Assembly (NCBI GenBank): GCA_001184205.1
Contig: LBMP01000002.1
Span: 209,444 to 273,443 of the forward strand
Origin: Desulfocarbo indianensis
Lineage (GTDB): Bacteria; Desulfobacterota; Desulfarculia; Desulfarculales; Desulfarculaceae
Reading direction: 5' to 3'
Length of the DNA: 64,000 nt
Notes under the pieces: generated by a model
Told to the model about the DNA's origin: nothing
Database searches by the model: none
Seen by the model: the letters and a program-made list of their open reading frames with translations, nothing else
Position numbers and translations under genes: made by a program
Part shown: positions 39,369 through 48,355 of the stretch, piece by piece
How positions within the stretch are numbered: the first letter of the stretch is position 1
Layout: the number at the start of each line of letters is the position of its first letter

Positions 39369-40018
39369 CGGTCCTCCAATTTGAAGCGGATGGTGGTTTC
39401 CACCCAGGTTGCCACGGCCTGGCCGTCTTTGCGGCCGGGCTGAAAACGCCAGCGCGGCACGGTCCGCAGTACGGATTCCTCGAACACGCCGGGCGGCTGG
39501 GCCCCGGTGATCTCCAGGTGCTGCACTCTTCCCCTTTCGTCCACCAGGAAACGCACCTGCACCGCGCCCTCTATGCCCCGCCGGCGGGCGGTATAGGGAT
39601 AGGGAGGCGGCAACTGGGAAGCGATCATGGGCGCCCGGTCCACCTGGCCCAGTTCATAGCTCGTGGGGCCGGGCGCGGGCAGGGCCAGGCCCACGCCCAG
39701 GCGGGGGTTGAGTTCGTAATCCAGGCGGGGGCGCTCCAATTGCACCGGCGGAGTCTTCAGGGGATCGATCTCCATGCGGGAGATCTCCGGTTGCGGCGGC
39801 GGTTTTTCCGGCGGCGGCGGCTCCTCTTCCTCGGGCGGCGGCGGCGGCGGCGGCATGAACACCCGGATGGCGTTCAGGTCTCCCAGATCGCCCCGGTCGA
39901 GCTGGCGGGACAACAGCGACATGGAGCTGAAGATGATCAGGTTGATGCACACCGCTCCGGCCAGGGCCATGAGCCAGCGCTTCTGGCCGGAGGCGTTATG
40001 GAAAAAGGCCGCGCTCAC
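39365..40018 (-). CDS. tonB: TonB-family energy transducer
   Basis: A 217-residue protein. It has an N-terminal membrane anchor (about 16-36), a Pro/Glu-rich periplasm-spanning stretch with seven consecutive prolines, and a C-terminal TonB domain (PPPYPYTARRRGIEGAVQVR; VLRTVPRWRFQPG). It transmits proton-motive energy from ExbB/ExbD to outer-membrane receptors. It overlaps exbD and the TPR gene by 4 bp each. Confidence 0.92.
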   Translation of the reverse strand: MSAAFFHNASGQKRWLMALAGAVCINLIIFSSMSLLSRQLDRGDLGDLNAIRVFMPPPPPPPEEEEPPPPEKPPPQPEISRMEIDPLKTPPVQLERPRLDYELNPRLGVGLALPAPGPTSYELGQVDRAPMIASQLPPPYPYTARRRGIEGAVQVRFLVDERGRVQHLEITGAQPPGVFEESVLRTVPRWRFQPGRKDGQAVATWVETTIRFKLEDR

Positions 40019-40443
40019 GAGCTGGGCCTCTTGGCCGCCACGGCCACGTCGCGGGCTCCGGCCAGGCGGGCCTGGTCCAGCACCTCGATAACCCTGCCGG
40101 TGGCGCTGGCGCGGTCAGCCACGATGACCACCGCCCCCTTGGGGTCCTCGGCCAGGAAGCGTTCCACCAGGCCGCGCACGCTGCGCAGATCAACCTGGCG
40201 GTGGTCTATGAACAAGGCGCCGTCGGCGCGGACTCCCACCATGAGGGCGCCCTTTTCCTTGGACTGGGCCGTGGAGGCCAGGGGCCGGTCCACCTTGACC
40301 CCGGATTCCCGCACGAAACTGGTGGTCACCAAAAAGAAGATGAGCAGGATGAACACCATGTCGATCAAGGGAGCCATGTTGATTTCCGGCTCCTCGCCGC
40401 CGGTGCGGTTGGCGGCCGAGAGCCTGCTTCTCAGACGGAGCAT
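40015..40443 (-). CDS. exbD: ExbD/TolR-family proton channel subunit
   Basis: A 142-residue protein with one membrane segment (about 28-44) containing the essential aspartate Asp28 in INMAPLIDMVF, then a periplasmic domain (DHRQVDLRSVRGLVERFL; VVIVADRASATGRVIEVLD). GGAGGTGAAGCC precedes ATG 40443, which overlaps the upstream exbB end by 13 bp. The frame stays open far upstream by GC bias, but that part is not coding. Confidence 0.93.
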   Translation of the reverse strand: MLRLRSRLSAANRTGGEEPEINMAPLIDMVFILLIFFLVTTSFVRESGVKVDRPLASTAQSKEKGALMVGVRADGALFIDHRQVDLRSVRGLVERFLAEDPKGAVVIVADRASATGRVIEVLDQARLAGARDVAVAAKRPSS

Positions 40444-41048
40444 GGCTTCACCTCCGATGACTTGAGCCAGCGGTCCAGGCCTTGCTGAAACGAGTTGAGG
40501 CCCTGCTGCATCTCGCGCACCTGGCGGCGCAGGAAATAGCCGGCGAACAAGCCGGGGATGGCCACCAGCAGCCCGGTCTGGGTGGTGATGAGGGCCTGGC
40601 TGATGCCGGCGGAAAGGGCCTGGGCGTTGCTGGTGCCGAAAAAGCGGATGACCTGAAAGGTGTCGATCATGCCGCTCACCGTGCCCAAGAGCCCCAGCAG
40701 CGGGGCCACCGCCGAAAGCACCAGTACCGTGTTCACGTGGCGCCAGAGCACGGGAGCCTGGCGCCGCACGGCCACTTCCCACCAGAGGAGATCGTTTTTG
40801 GTCCGGCCGCAGCGCAGGCCCATGAACACCGCCAGGGCCCGGCCGCGCGGCCCCCGCGGGCGCGGCAGCTTGCCGCTTTGCAGATGCTCCACCGCCTGGG
40901 GCAGATCCAGGCCTTCCCGGCCCGCTTCCCACAGCCAGAAGAGCTTGGCCAGCACCAGGGACCAGAGCCAGAGGGACAAGGCCATGAGCGGCCACATCAC
41001 CGGGCCGCCGGCTTGCACCAGTTCCCAGGCCTTGAACGCCCCGTTCAC
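40431..41048 (-). CDS. exbB: ExbB/TolQ-family proton channel subunit
   Basis: A 205-residue protein with an N-terminal membrane helix (VMWPLMALSLWLWSLVLAKLF) and the MotA/TolQ/ExbB core (VLSAVAPLLGLLGTVSGMID; ISQALITTQTGLLVAIPGL). With ExbD it forms the proton-driven motor for TonB. It is the second ExbB-like gene of the operon and lacks the periplasmic extension of its neighbour. Confidence 0.92.
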   Translation of the reverse strand: MNGAFKAWELVQAGGPVMWPLMALSLWLWSLVLAKLFWLWEAGREGLDLPQAVEHLQSGKLPRPRGPRGRALAVFMGLRCGRTKNDLLWWEVAVRRQAPVLWRHVNTVLVLSAVAPLLGLLGTVSGMIDTFQVIRFFGTSNAQALSAGISQALITTQTGLLVAIPGLFAGYFLRRQVREMQQGLNSFQQGLDRWLKSSEVKPCSV

Positions 41049-42445
41049 GACGCGCCTCCTTCTTCGGTCAGCGCCGCGCTCATGGCCACGGCCTTTTCCT
41101 CCATGTCGGAGGCGATGCGCTGGGCCTTGCGGGAGAGCAGGGAGGCGGCCACCAGCACCGGGATGGCCACGGCCAGGCCCAGCTGGGTGGTGATCAGGGC
41201 CTCGCTGATGCCGCCGGCCATGAGCCGGGGATCGCCGGTGCCGTGCACCGTGATGACCTGGAAGGTGTTTATCATGCCGGTGACCGTGCCCAATAGCCCC
41301 AGGAGCGGAGCCACGGCGGCCATCACCTTGAGCGCGGTGAGGTAGCGCTCCAAGCGGGGCAGCTCCTTGAGCATGGCCTCGGTCAGGCCGTTTTCGATGA
41401 CCTCGGCCGAATGGCCCCGCAAGGCCAGCCCCGCCTTTATGACGTTGCTGGTGGGGCGGCCGGGCTGGCTGTCGGCCACGGCCAGGGCGCCGCTGAAATC
41501 GCCGGCCTGCACCAAATCATTCACCCGGTTCATGAGCTGGTCGGTGTTGGCCCTGACCTGGCGCAGGAATCCCAGGCGCTCCACGATGAGCACCAGGGAG
41601 ATGAGGCCCACCAAGAGAATGGGCCACACCAGGGGACCGCCGGACAGGAGCTGCTCCCAGGCGCTCTCGGCCCGGGCCAGCTGCTTGAGGGCCGCGCCGC
41701 CGGTTATGTCCATGGGAGCCGCCTCGGCCTCGCCGGCCATATAGGCCCGCAAGCCGCGCCGCACTCCCCAATCCGGCTCGCCGCCCACCGCCAGCAGGCG
41801 GCCGGTGGCCGGGCCCAGCACCAGATAGCCGACTTCATCGCCGTTGTCGTAGGCCGCGGTGAAGGGCCCCAGGGTGAGGATTCTGCCCGAGGATTCCTGG
41901 CCCTCGCGGTCCACGAAGGGCCCCTGCCGCAGGGCTGATTGCCCGCTTTCCGCCAGATAGACGAAATACATTTCCATCAGGCGGCGGATGTCCTCCAGGC
42001 CGGGGAAGCGGCTCTTGTTGAGATAGGAGCGCAGGATTTCCAGGCGCTCCGGCTGGGCGGCGGTGGCCGGCGTGGTTTCGGCCAGGCTCAAGAGCTCGCG
42101 GGCGCTGGCCCGCACCAGACCGGCCAGCTCCTTGAGGTCGCCCGCTTCCTGGCTCAGGAGGCGGCTGAGCTCGGCCTTTTCCTGGCTCACTTTGCTGAGT
42201 TCCTGGCGGGCCCGGCCGAGGGCGGCCTTCTGGGCCGCCTCCTGGGCTTGCAGGGCCTTCAGTTCGGCCTGGAGCTTGGCGATGCGCTGGGAGCGCTGGG
42301 CCACTTCCTGGCCTTGCTCGCTCACGGCCGTTTTCAAGTCGGCCGCCACCTCTTTGGCCACCGCCGGGAAATCGGCCGCCCGGCCGGTTATGGGCATGAA
42401 CGCTAACGCCGCCATGAGCAAGGTGCTGAGCCATAACCGTTTCAT
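41045..42445 (-). CDS. ExbB-like protein with periplasmic coiled-coil extension (TtpC-like)
   Basis: A 466-residue protein. A signal peptide (to GRAAD) is followed by a coiled coil (about 25-120), a periplasmic domain, a membrane helix near 272-290 (LVWPILLVGLISLVLIVER) and the MotA/ExbB core (MAAVAPLLGLLGTVTGMIN; ISEALITTQLGLAVAIPVL). This layout matches the TtpC-type extra component of TonB2 systems. It overlaps DUF3450 and exbB by 4 bp. Confidence 0.88.
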   Translation of the reverse strand: MKRLWLSTLLMAALAFMPITGRAADFPAVAKEVAADLKTAVSEQGQEVAQRSQRIAKLQAELKALQAQEAAQKAALGRARQELSKVSQEKAELSRLLSQEAGDLKELAGLVRASARELLSLAETTPATAAQPERLEILRSYLNKSRFPGLEDIRRLMEMYFVYLAESGQSALRQGPFVDREGQESSGRILTLGPFTAAYDNGDEVGYLVLGPATGRLLAVGGEPDWGVRRGLRAYMAGEAEAAPMDITGGAALKQLARAESAWEQLLSGGPLVWPILLVGLISLVLIVERLGFLRQVRANTDQLMNRVNDLVQAGDFSGALAVADSQPGRPTSNVIKAGLALRGHSAEVIENGLTEAMLKELPRLERYLTALKVMAAVAPLLGLLGTVTGMINTFQVITVHGTGDPRLMAGGISEALITTQLGLAVAIPVLVAASLLSRKAQRIASDMEEKAVAMSAALTEEGGAS

Positions 42446-43230
42446 GGCTTGACCTCCCTTGCCGGCAATACCCCCAGGGGCACCTCGATCAAGGTGGCCA
42501 CCCGGTGGCGCTGGGCGATGTCCGCGGCCTGGTTCAATGCGCGGCTGTAATCATCCACCGGGCTGAAGGCCTTGGCTTGCCTGTCGTAGCGCCAGGCTTG
42601 GCGGCCGTCCGGGCTAATGGCGAAAAGCCCCAAACGGCCGAGCCGCAGCACGCGCACCCGCAGCTTGCGCCCGCTTATCTCCAGTTCCCGCTCCTCGGCC
42701 TGGGCGGTGGCCCCATAGCGGGCCTCGATCTCCAGGGCGGCCAAAAGCCGGCGGGTCTTGTCGGGCAGGGAAGCGTCGAAATTGTTCAAAAGGTTGCCCA
42801 GGGTGGTCAGGCGCTCCTCCCGTTCCGACACCAGAAAAGGCAGGTCCGCCGCCACGAAACCGGAAAGCTGGGCGAAAGTCTGATCTAAAAAAGGCTCCAA
42901 CTCGGCCCTGATGCGGGCCATTTCCTTTTGCTGGCGCTGCATCTCGGCCAGCTTCTGGCGCTGGTCCTTCAGGAAGGCCTCGGTCTTTTCCCGTTGCCGG
43001 GTGACCAGGGCCAGTTCGCGGCTCTGGGTTTCCACCGCCTGGGCCAGCTCGGCCTCCTGGGCGGCCAGGGTCTCCACTTTCTTTTGGGTTTGGACTCGCA
43101 CCTCCACCGCTTGCTCGGCCTGGCCGCGCACTTTTTCCGCGCTGGGAGACGTATCAACCGCCCCTGCGGCTCCGGCCAAAGCCAGGGCCGCGAAGGTGAT
43201 ACACAGGGCGTGAAGTAATTTTGCCAACAT
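42442..43230 (-). CDS. DUF3450-type periplasmic coiled-coil protein
   Basis: A 262-residue secreted protein with a signal peptide (to AGAVD) and a long coiled coil (about 35-110, QKKVETLAAQEAELAQAVET). The C-terminal domain shows LPDKTRRLLAALEIEARYG and YDRQAKAFSPVDDYSRALNQ, typical of DUF3450. It is the first gene behind the B12 riboswitch. DUF3450 proteins commonly precede TonB2-type ExbB genes; their molecular role is unknown. ATG 43230 was preferred to the adjacent TTG 43233. Confidence 0.85.
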   Translation of the reverse strand: MLAKLLHALCITFAALALAGAAGAVDTSPSAEKVRGQAEQAVEVRVQTQKKVETLAAQEAELAQAVETQSRELALVTRQREKTEAFLKDQRQKLAEMQRQQKEMARIRAELEPFLDQTFAQLSGFVAADLPFLVSEREERLTTLGNLLNNFDASLPDKTRRLLAALEIEARYGATAQAEERELEISGRKLRVRVLRLGRLGLFAISPDGRQAWRYDRQAKAFSPVDDYSRALNQAADIAQRHRVATLIEVPLGVLPAREVKP

Positions 43231-43267
43231 CAATGCTCTCTTTTCCGTTTCTCATGGGGGGCAGAAT

Positions 43268-43297
43268 AAAAAACCCCAGACCACATTAGGTCTGGGG
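43268..43297 (-). terminator. Intrinsic terminator in the cobalamin riboswitch leader
   Basis: On the minus strand, CCCCAGACC (43297-43289) pairs with GGTCTGGGG (43282-43274) around loop TAATGT and is followed by six T bases (43273-43268). It stands between the aptamer and the first gene, so it is the likely expression platform for B12-induced early termination. Confidence 0.88.
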
Positions 43298-43392
43298 GGA
43301 TTGCATCCCGCTTTCTTCATCTCCCAGAAACGGTCCACCCAAGGCGTTTATTTACGCCTCGCCGGTTCCTCGCCGGGGATAATGGACCATAT

Positions 43393-43562
43393 GCGACCGG
43401 CAGGTCTTCTGGCTTCCGGGTCGTCCTCGGGTCACGCCTTCCCGCTCCTACGGAGCAGTGGCTGGATTTTCATAATCCAGCAACCCTTGTCGCCGGTTAC
43501 AGCGGCGGGACCGCGACGGATTCACACCGTCTTCCCTATTAAGCCATCTCTGGCACCGATCT
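43393..43562 (-). promoter_or_regulatory. Cobalamin riboswitch
   Basis: Read on the minus strand it contains the class hallmarks in order: GATCGGTGCC at the 5' end, AATAGGGAA (near 43540-43532), GACGGTGTGAATCCGTCGC, CCCGCCGCTGTAACCGG, a variable hairpin arm, and GGAAGCCAGAAGACCTGCC at the 3' end. It is followed by an intrinsic terminator and the DUF3450-ExbB-TonB operon. Adenosylcobalamin binding is expected to switch the operon off when B12 is plentiful. Confidence 0.95.
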
Positions 43563-43568
43563 TTCTTC

Positions 43569-43597
43569 TCTTTAACCCCAGTCAGCATTATTGTCAA
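43569..43597 (-). promoter_or_regulatory. Promoter of the riboswitch-controlled operon
   Basis: On the minus strand, TTGACA (43597-43592), a 17-base spacer and TAAAGA (43574-43569). The expected start near 43562 coincides with the 5' end of the riboswitch. Confidence 0.65.
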
Positions 43598-43681
43598 GCT
43601 AAGACTGCGCTTAAGCAAAGGGCCCGCCGAGAGGCCGGGCGCGTTTTTGGCGGGCCACGCGCCGGGCGACCCCCGTGGCGG

Positions 43682-43710
43682 TTGAGAGGCGAAAAGGCTT
43701 CTGATAGGAT
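43682..43710 (+). promoter_or_regulatory. Promoter for lon
   Basis: TTGAGA (43682-43687) and TAGGAT (43705-43710) are 17 bases apart. The start near 43717 is 75 nt before the lon ATG. No clear heat-shock type element was seen. Confidence 0.45.
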
Positions 43711-43791
43711 GAGCAAAGCAAGGCCAGAGCCGCTTTTTTCAAGCACTTATTGCGCTCCCTCGGATTGGCCGGCCGGGGCGCGGGAGCAGCC

Positions 43792-46302
43792 ATGGAGCAA
43801 GAACCCGAACGCCTGGGCAAAGAAACCACGGTGGAAGAACTCGAGGAGACCCCTCTGCCCGAAACCCTGCCGCTGTTGCCGGTGCGGGACGTGGTGGTGT
43901 TCCCCTATATGATTTTGCCGCTTTTCGTGGCCCGGGAGGGCTCGGTGGCGGCGGTAAACGAGGCCATGGAAAGGGACCAGCTGGTGTTTCTGGCCGCGCA
44001 GCGCGATCAGAACATCGACCAGCCGGACCCGGAGGACCTTTATACGGTGGGCGCCGTGGGCATGGTGATGCGCCAGCTCAAGCTGCCCGACGGCCGCCTC
44101 AAGGTGCTGGTGCAGGGCGTGACCAGGGGCCGCATCACCGAGTGGGTGCGCGAAAAGCCCTACTACGAGGTGCGGGTGGAAGCCCTGGAGGAAGACGAGG
44201 GCGACCACGAGATAAACGTCACCACCGAGGCGCTCATGCGCAACGTGCGCGAGGCTTCGGAAAAGATACTGGCCCTGCGGGGGCTGTTGTCCGGCGATGT
44301 GGTGGCCATCCTCAACTCGGTGGAGGAGCCGGGCCGCCTGGCCGATCTGGTGGCCTCCAACCTGCGCCTGGGCATGTCCGAGAGCCAGGAAATACTGGAG
44401 GAGGGCGATCCCGTCAACCGTCTGGGCCTGGTGCACGCCCACCTGGGCAAGGAACTGGAGGTCTCCAACCTGCAGGCCAGGATTCAATCGGAAGCCCAGG
44501 AGGAGATGTCCAAGAGCCAGCGCGAGTATTATCTGCGCGAGCAATTGCGGGCCATCCGCCGGGAACTGGGCGACGCCGAGGAACGGCATCAGGAATTGGC
44601 CGATCTGCGGGCCACCCTGGAGAAAAAGGGCCTGCCGGCCGAGGTGAAGCAGGAGGCGCTGAAACAGCTCAGCCGCCTGGAAATGATGCAGCCCGAGGCG
44701 GCCGAGGCCACCATCATCCGCACCTATCTGGATTGGATAGTGGACCTGCCCTGGTCCAAGTCCAGCCGCGACAAGCTGGATATTCCCAAGGCCAAGATAA
44801 TCCTGGACGAGGACCACTACGACCTGGAGAAGATAAAGGAGCGCATCCTGGAATACCTGGCGGTGCGCAAGCTGAACCCCAAGATGAAGGGCCCCATCCT
44901 GTGCTTCATGGGCCCGCCGGGGGTGGGCAAGACCTCCCTGGGCCGTTCCATCGCCCGGGCCCTGGGCCGCAAGTTCGTGCGCATCTCCCTGGGCGGGGTG
45001 CACGACGAGGCCGAGATACGCGGACACCGGCGCACCTACATAGGGGCCATGCCCGGCCGCATCATCCAGGGCTTGAAGACCGCCGGGGCCAACAACCCCG
45101 TGTTCATGATCGACGAGGTGGACAAGGTGGGGGCCGATTTCCGGGGCGATCCCACCAGCGCCCTTTTGGAAGTCCTGGACCCCGAGCAGAATTATTCCTT
45201 CAGCGACCATTACCTGAACCTGCCCTTCGACCTGAGCAAGGTCATGTTCATCTGCACGGCCAACCTGGAGGACACTATCCCCGAGGCCCTGTGGGACCGC
45301 ATGGAGGTGATAGAGCTTTCCGGCTACACCGATGACGACAAGCTGGTAATCGCCCGCCGGCACCTTCTGCCCCGCCAGCTCAAGGAGCACGGCCTGACCC
45401 CCCAGCAGGTGACCATCAGCGATTCGGCGGTCTTCGAGGCCATCCGCTCCTACACCCGCGAGGCGGGCTTGCGGAACCTGGAGCGCGAGCTGGCCGGGGT
45501 GTGCCGCAAGCTGGCCCGGCGGGTGGCCGAAGGGGACCAGGGGCCTTTCCGGGTCTCGGCCGCCAATCTGCACAAGTTCCTGGGCGTGCCCAAGTTCATC
45601 CCGGAAGACGAGCGCGGCGAGGGGGAGGTGGGCGTGGCCACGGGGCTGGCCTGGACCGCCTATGGCGGCGAGGTGCTGCGGGTGGAGGTTTCGCCCCTGG
45701 AGGGCAAGGGCAACCTGACCCTCACCGGCAGCCTGGGCGAGATAATGCGGGAGAGCGCCCAGGCGGCGCTGTCCTATTTGCGCAGCCGGGCCCGCGACAT
45801 CGGGCTCAAGCCCGATTTCTACGAGGACCTGGACCTGCACATGCACGTGCCCTCGGGGGCCATTCCCAAGGACGGCCCCAGCGCCGGCGTCACCATCTGC
45901 ACCGCCATGGTGAGCGCGCTTTCCGGCATCCCGGTGCGCGAGGACGTGGCCATGACCGGCGAGATAACCCTCACCGGCAAGGTGCTGCCCATCGGGGGGC
46001 TCAAGGAGAAATCCCTGGCCGCCCTGCGCCTGGGGCTGAAGGTCCTGTTGGCCCCGGAAAAAAACAAGAAAGACGTTTCCGAGATACCGGCCAAGGTGCG
46101 CCGCCAACTGAAGATCAAGCTGGTGAACCACATGGACCAGGTTTTGGAGGCGGCGCTTACCGAGAGCCCCTGGCGCAAGGCCCCGGCCAAAAAGAAAAAG
46201 GCGGCCAAAAAGAAGACCTCCGCCAAGAAGCCGGCGGCCAAGAAATCCCCCGCCAGGAAAACCGCGGCCAAAAAGCCGGCCACCCCCCGCAAAAAGGGCT
46301 AG
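43792..46302 (+). CDS. lon: Lon protease with lysine/alanine-rich C-terminal tail
   Basis: An 836-residue ATP-dependent serine protease. It has the N-terminal LON domain ([20 protein letters not shown]), AAA+ Walker A GPPGVGKT at 374-381, and the protease domain with catalytic Ser697 in PKDGPSAGV and Lys740 in GGLKEKS; their 43-residue spacing matches E. coli Ser679/Lys722. The last 41 residues (796-836) are almost only Lys, Ala and Pro in KK-AA repeats, like histone H1 tails, and are absent from ordinary Lon. ATG 43792 (GGGAG upstream) fits the family start better than TTG 43750. Confidence 0.95.
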   Translation: MEQEPERLGKETTVEELEETPLPETLPLLPVRDVVVFPYMILPLFVAREGSVAAVNEAMERDQLVFLAAQRDQNIDQPDPEDLYTVGAVGMVMRQLKLPDGRLKVLVQGVTRGRITEWVREKPYYEVRVEALEEDEGDHEINVTTEALMRNVREASEKILALRGLLSGDVVAILNSVEEPGRLADLVASNLRLGMSESQEILEEGDPVNRLGLVHAHLGKELEVSNLQARIQSEAQEEMSKSQREYYLREQLRAIRRELGDAEERHQELADLRATLEKKGLPAEVKQEALKQLSRLEMMQPEAAEATIIRTYLDWIVDLPWSKSSRDKLDIPKAKIILDEDHYDLEKIKERILEYLAVRKLNPKMKGPILCFMGPPGVGKTSLGRSIARALGRKFVRISLGGVHDEAEIRGHRRTYIGAMPGRIIQGLKTAGANNPVFMIDEVDKVGADFRGDPTSALLEVLDPEQNYSFSDHYLNLPFDLSKVMFICTANLEDTIPEALWDRMEVIELSGYTDDDKLVIARRHLLPRQLKEHGLTPQQVTISDSAVFEAIRSYTREAGLRNLERELAGVCRKLARRVAEGDQGPFRVSAANLHKFLGVPKFIPEDERGEGEVGVATGLAWTAYGGEVLRVEVSPLEGKGNLTLTGSLGEIMRESAQAALSYLRSRARDIGLKPDFYEDLDLHMHVPSGAIPKDGPSAGVTICTAMVSALSGIPVREDVAMTGEITLTGKVLPIGGLKEKSLAALRLGLKVLLAPEKNKKDVSEIPAKVRRQLKIKLVNHMDQVLEAALTESPWRKAPAKKKKAAKKKTSAKKPAAKKSPARKTAAKKPATPRKKG

Positions 46303-46304
46303 CC

Positions 46305-47480
46305 ATGGCGGCGATCCTGTATATCGACGCTTGCGGGGGGCTTTCCGGCGACATGCTGGCCGGCGCGCTCCTGGACCTGGGCTGGCCGCTCCAGCGGCTG
46401 GAAGATTCGATAAAAGCCATGGGGCTGGCCGGGGTCAGGGTCTCCCAGGCCGCCGAGCGCCACATGGGCATCCGCTGTTCGCGGCTGGCGGTGGAGGTGG
46501 TGGACCAGCAGCCCCATCGCCACCTCTCCCAGGTGCTGGCCATTCTGGACAGGCTTCCCCGGGAAATAGCTCTGCCGGCGGCCAAGGTTTTTCAAGGCTT
46601 GGCCAGGGCCGAGGCCAAGGTGCACGGCGTGAACCCGGAGGAGGTGCATTTTCACGAGGTGGGCGCGGCCGACGCCTTGGTCGACGTGGCGGCCTTTTGC
46701 GACGGCCTGGCCTGGCTGGGCGCTCCCAGGGTGGTGTGTTCGCCCCTGCCCCTGGGCCGGGGATTCGTGGACTGCGCCCACGGCCGCCTGCCCCTGCCCG
46801 CCCCGGCGGTGCTCAACCTTTTGGAAGGCGTTCCGGTCAAGCCCTGGCCGGCCGAGGAGGAGACGGTCACCCCCACCGGAGCGGCCCTGGTGGCCGCCTT
46901 GGCCCAGGAGTTCGGGGCCATGCCCGAGATGCGCATCCAGCGTAGCGGCCTGGGCGGCGGCTCGCGGCCTTCCAGCGCGGCGCCCAATGTGGTGCGCCTG
47001 CTTCTGGGCGAAGACACCCAGGGCCACGGCCACGGGGAGGTGGTGGAGATAGTCTGCCATATTGACGACATGAGCCCCGAGGACCTGCCCATGGTCCTGG
47101 AGCGCCTCTTGGCGGCCGGGGCCCTGGACGCCGCCGCCGCGCCGCTCTACATGAAAAAGGGCCGGCCCGGCCTCATGCTGGTGGTGGTGTGCGGCCCGGA
47201 AAAGATCGAGGAGCTGTCCGGCCTGATCCTGAGCCAGACCAGCAGCCTGGGGGTGCGCCTGGGGCGCATGGACCGGCGCACGCTTTACCGGGAGGTGCTG
47301 GAGGTGGCCAGCCCCTGGGGGCCGGCCAGGGTGAAACGGGCCAGGGTAAAGGGTTCGGACGGGCGGAAGTATTGGCGCTTTCATCCGGAGGCGGACGACG
47401 TGGCCAGGATCAGCCGGGAAACCGGCCTGGCTCCCGCCCAGGTGCGGGAGCGCCTGACCCGTCTGGCCGAGGAGAGCTGA
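46305..47480 (+). CDS. larC: Nickel-pincer cofactor nickel insertase LarC
   Basis: A 391-residue protein of the LarC/DUF111 family. It shows ACGGLSGDMLAGALLDLGW at the N-terminus, VHFHEVGAADALVDV, CSPLPLGRGFVDCAHGRLPLPAPA, TPTGAALVAAL and CHIDDMSPEDLPMVLERL. LarC inserts nickel into the pyridinium bis-thiocarboxylate cofactor of lactate racemase-type enzymes. Here it is one uninterrupted frame, whereas some homologues need a frameshift. ATG 46305 is 2 bp after lon, so the two are probably co-transcribed. No larA, larB or larE is in the window. Confidence 0.92.
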   Translation: MAAILYIDACGGLSGDMLAGALLDLGWPLQRLEDSIKAMGLAGVRVSQAAERHMGIRCSRLAVEVVDQQPHRHLSQVLAILDRLPREIALPAAKVFQGLARAEAKVHGVNPEEVHFHEVGAADALVDVAAFCDGLAWLGAPRVVCSPLPLGRGFVDCAHGRLPLPAPAVLNLLEGVPVKPWPAEEETVTPTGAALVAALAQEFGAMPEMRIQRSGLGGGSRPSSAAPNVVRLLLGEDTQGHGHGEVVEIVCHIDDMSPEDLPMVLERLLAAGALDAAAAPLYMKKGRPGLMLVVVCGPEKIEELSGLILSQTSSLGVRLGRMDRRTLYREVLEVASPWGPARVKRARVKGSDGRKYWRFHPEADDVARISRETGLAPAQVRERLTRLAEES

Positions 47481-47514
47481 AGGCCCGGCCCGCAGGCGAG
47501 CAAGCAAAATATGG

Positions 47515-47543
47515 ACCGCCGCTTCCGGTTTGGGAGCGGCGGT
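47515..47543. terminator. Hairpin between larC and the convergent CBS gene
   Basis: ACCGCCGCTTCC (47515-47526) pairs with GGGAGCGGCGGT (47532-47543) over 12 bp (one G-T pair), with loop GGTTT, followed by TATTCGTTGTT. Confidence 0.65.
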
Positions 47544-47593
47544 TATTCGTTGTTGCCGAGCGCGGTCCCGGCCAAACGGCTCTCTGGGCGGGG

Positions 47594-48277
47594 CTATTTG
47601 AAATAGATTTCCCTGGTGTGCTCCCTGGCGTCGATAAGGTAACGCAGATGCCCCAAGGTCTTCAGCTCTTCCTTCAGCTGCTCCATTTGGGAGCGGTCCA
47701 GGCTCTTGGCCCGCATGAAAACCCGCCGCCAGCCGGGGGCCACCCGGTCGTAGGATTGCAGGATGGCCACCACCCGGCCGCCGTGGGAGCGGACCATGTC
47801 GGCGGCCTTCTTCAGGGAGCCCGGCACGTCTTCCATTTCCAGGGAGAACTGCACTCCGCCCCTGGTGATGCCGGTGAGGGAGATCAAGGCCCGGAACACG
47901 TCGCTTTGGGTGATGACCGACACCACGTTGCCCTCGTCATCCAGAACCGGCAGACCGCCCACCCTGCGTTGCAGCATGGTGAGGGCCGCCTCTTCCAAAG
48001 TGTCGTGGATGTGGGCGGTGTGGGGGTTGGGGGTCATTATGTCGCGCACCTTGACCTGCTCGTGCAGGCGCTTCAGCTCCTCGGGCGGGGGGGGCACGGC
48101 CTCCGAGGCGTTGGCCTTCTTGAGGTCGCGGTCGGTAAGGATGCCCACCAGCTTGCCGTTGTCCAGCACCACCAGCCGGCTGACTTGATAATCCTTGGTC
48201 AGTTGCAAGGCCTCGCCCAGGGTGGCGTCTGGTTCTATGCTCACCAGCCGGGCGCTCATCCAGTTGACCACCAGCAT
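47594..48277 (-). CDS. CBS-pair and ACT-domain protein (AcuB-like)
   Basis: A 227-residue regulatory protein with two CBS motifs (VNWMSARLVSIEPDATLGEA; GKLVGILTDRDL; VRDIMTPNPHTAHIHDTLEE; VVSVITQSDVFRAL) followed by an ACT-like domain near residues 140-205 (LEMEDVPGSLKKAADMVRSHGG). CBS pairs bind adenine nucleotides and ACT domains bind amino acids, so it probably senses a metabolite; its target is unknown. It is a single gene with GGAGG just upstream of ATG, facing larC. Confidence 0.85.
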   Translation of the reverse strand: MLVVNWMSARLVSIEPDATLGEALQLTKDYQVSRLVVLDNGKLVGILTDRDLKKANASEAVPPPPEELKRLHEQVKVRDIMTPNPHTAHIHDTLEEAALTMLQRRVGGLPVLDDEGNVVSVITQSDVFRALISLTGITRGGVQFSLEMEDVPGSLKKAADMVRSHGGRVVAILQSYDRVAPGWRRVFMRAKSLDRSQMEQLKEELKTLGHLRYLIDAREHTREIYFK

Positions 48278-48355
48278 GACATCCTCCAGGGTGGATTGAG
48301 AGCTTGATTGAGCCTATATTAACATGACCGGCCCAGTAGGCGGCAAACAATGCGA

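Noticed and set aside
40444-40995. N-terminal extension of exbD
   Set aside because: It lies over exbB in another frame; GGAGGTGAAGCC and the family start support ATG 40443.
43393-43562. Cobalamin riboswitch acting on lon (plus strand)
   Set aside because: All aptamer motifs, the matching promoter and the T-tailed terminator read on the minus strand toward the DUF3450-TonB operon.
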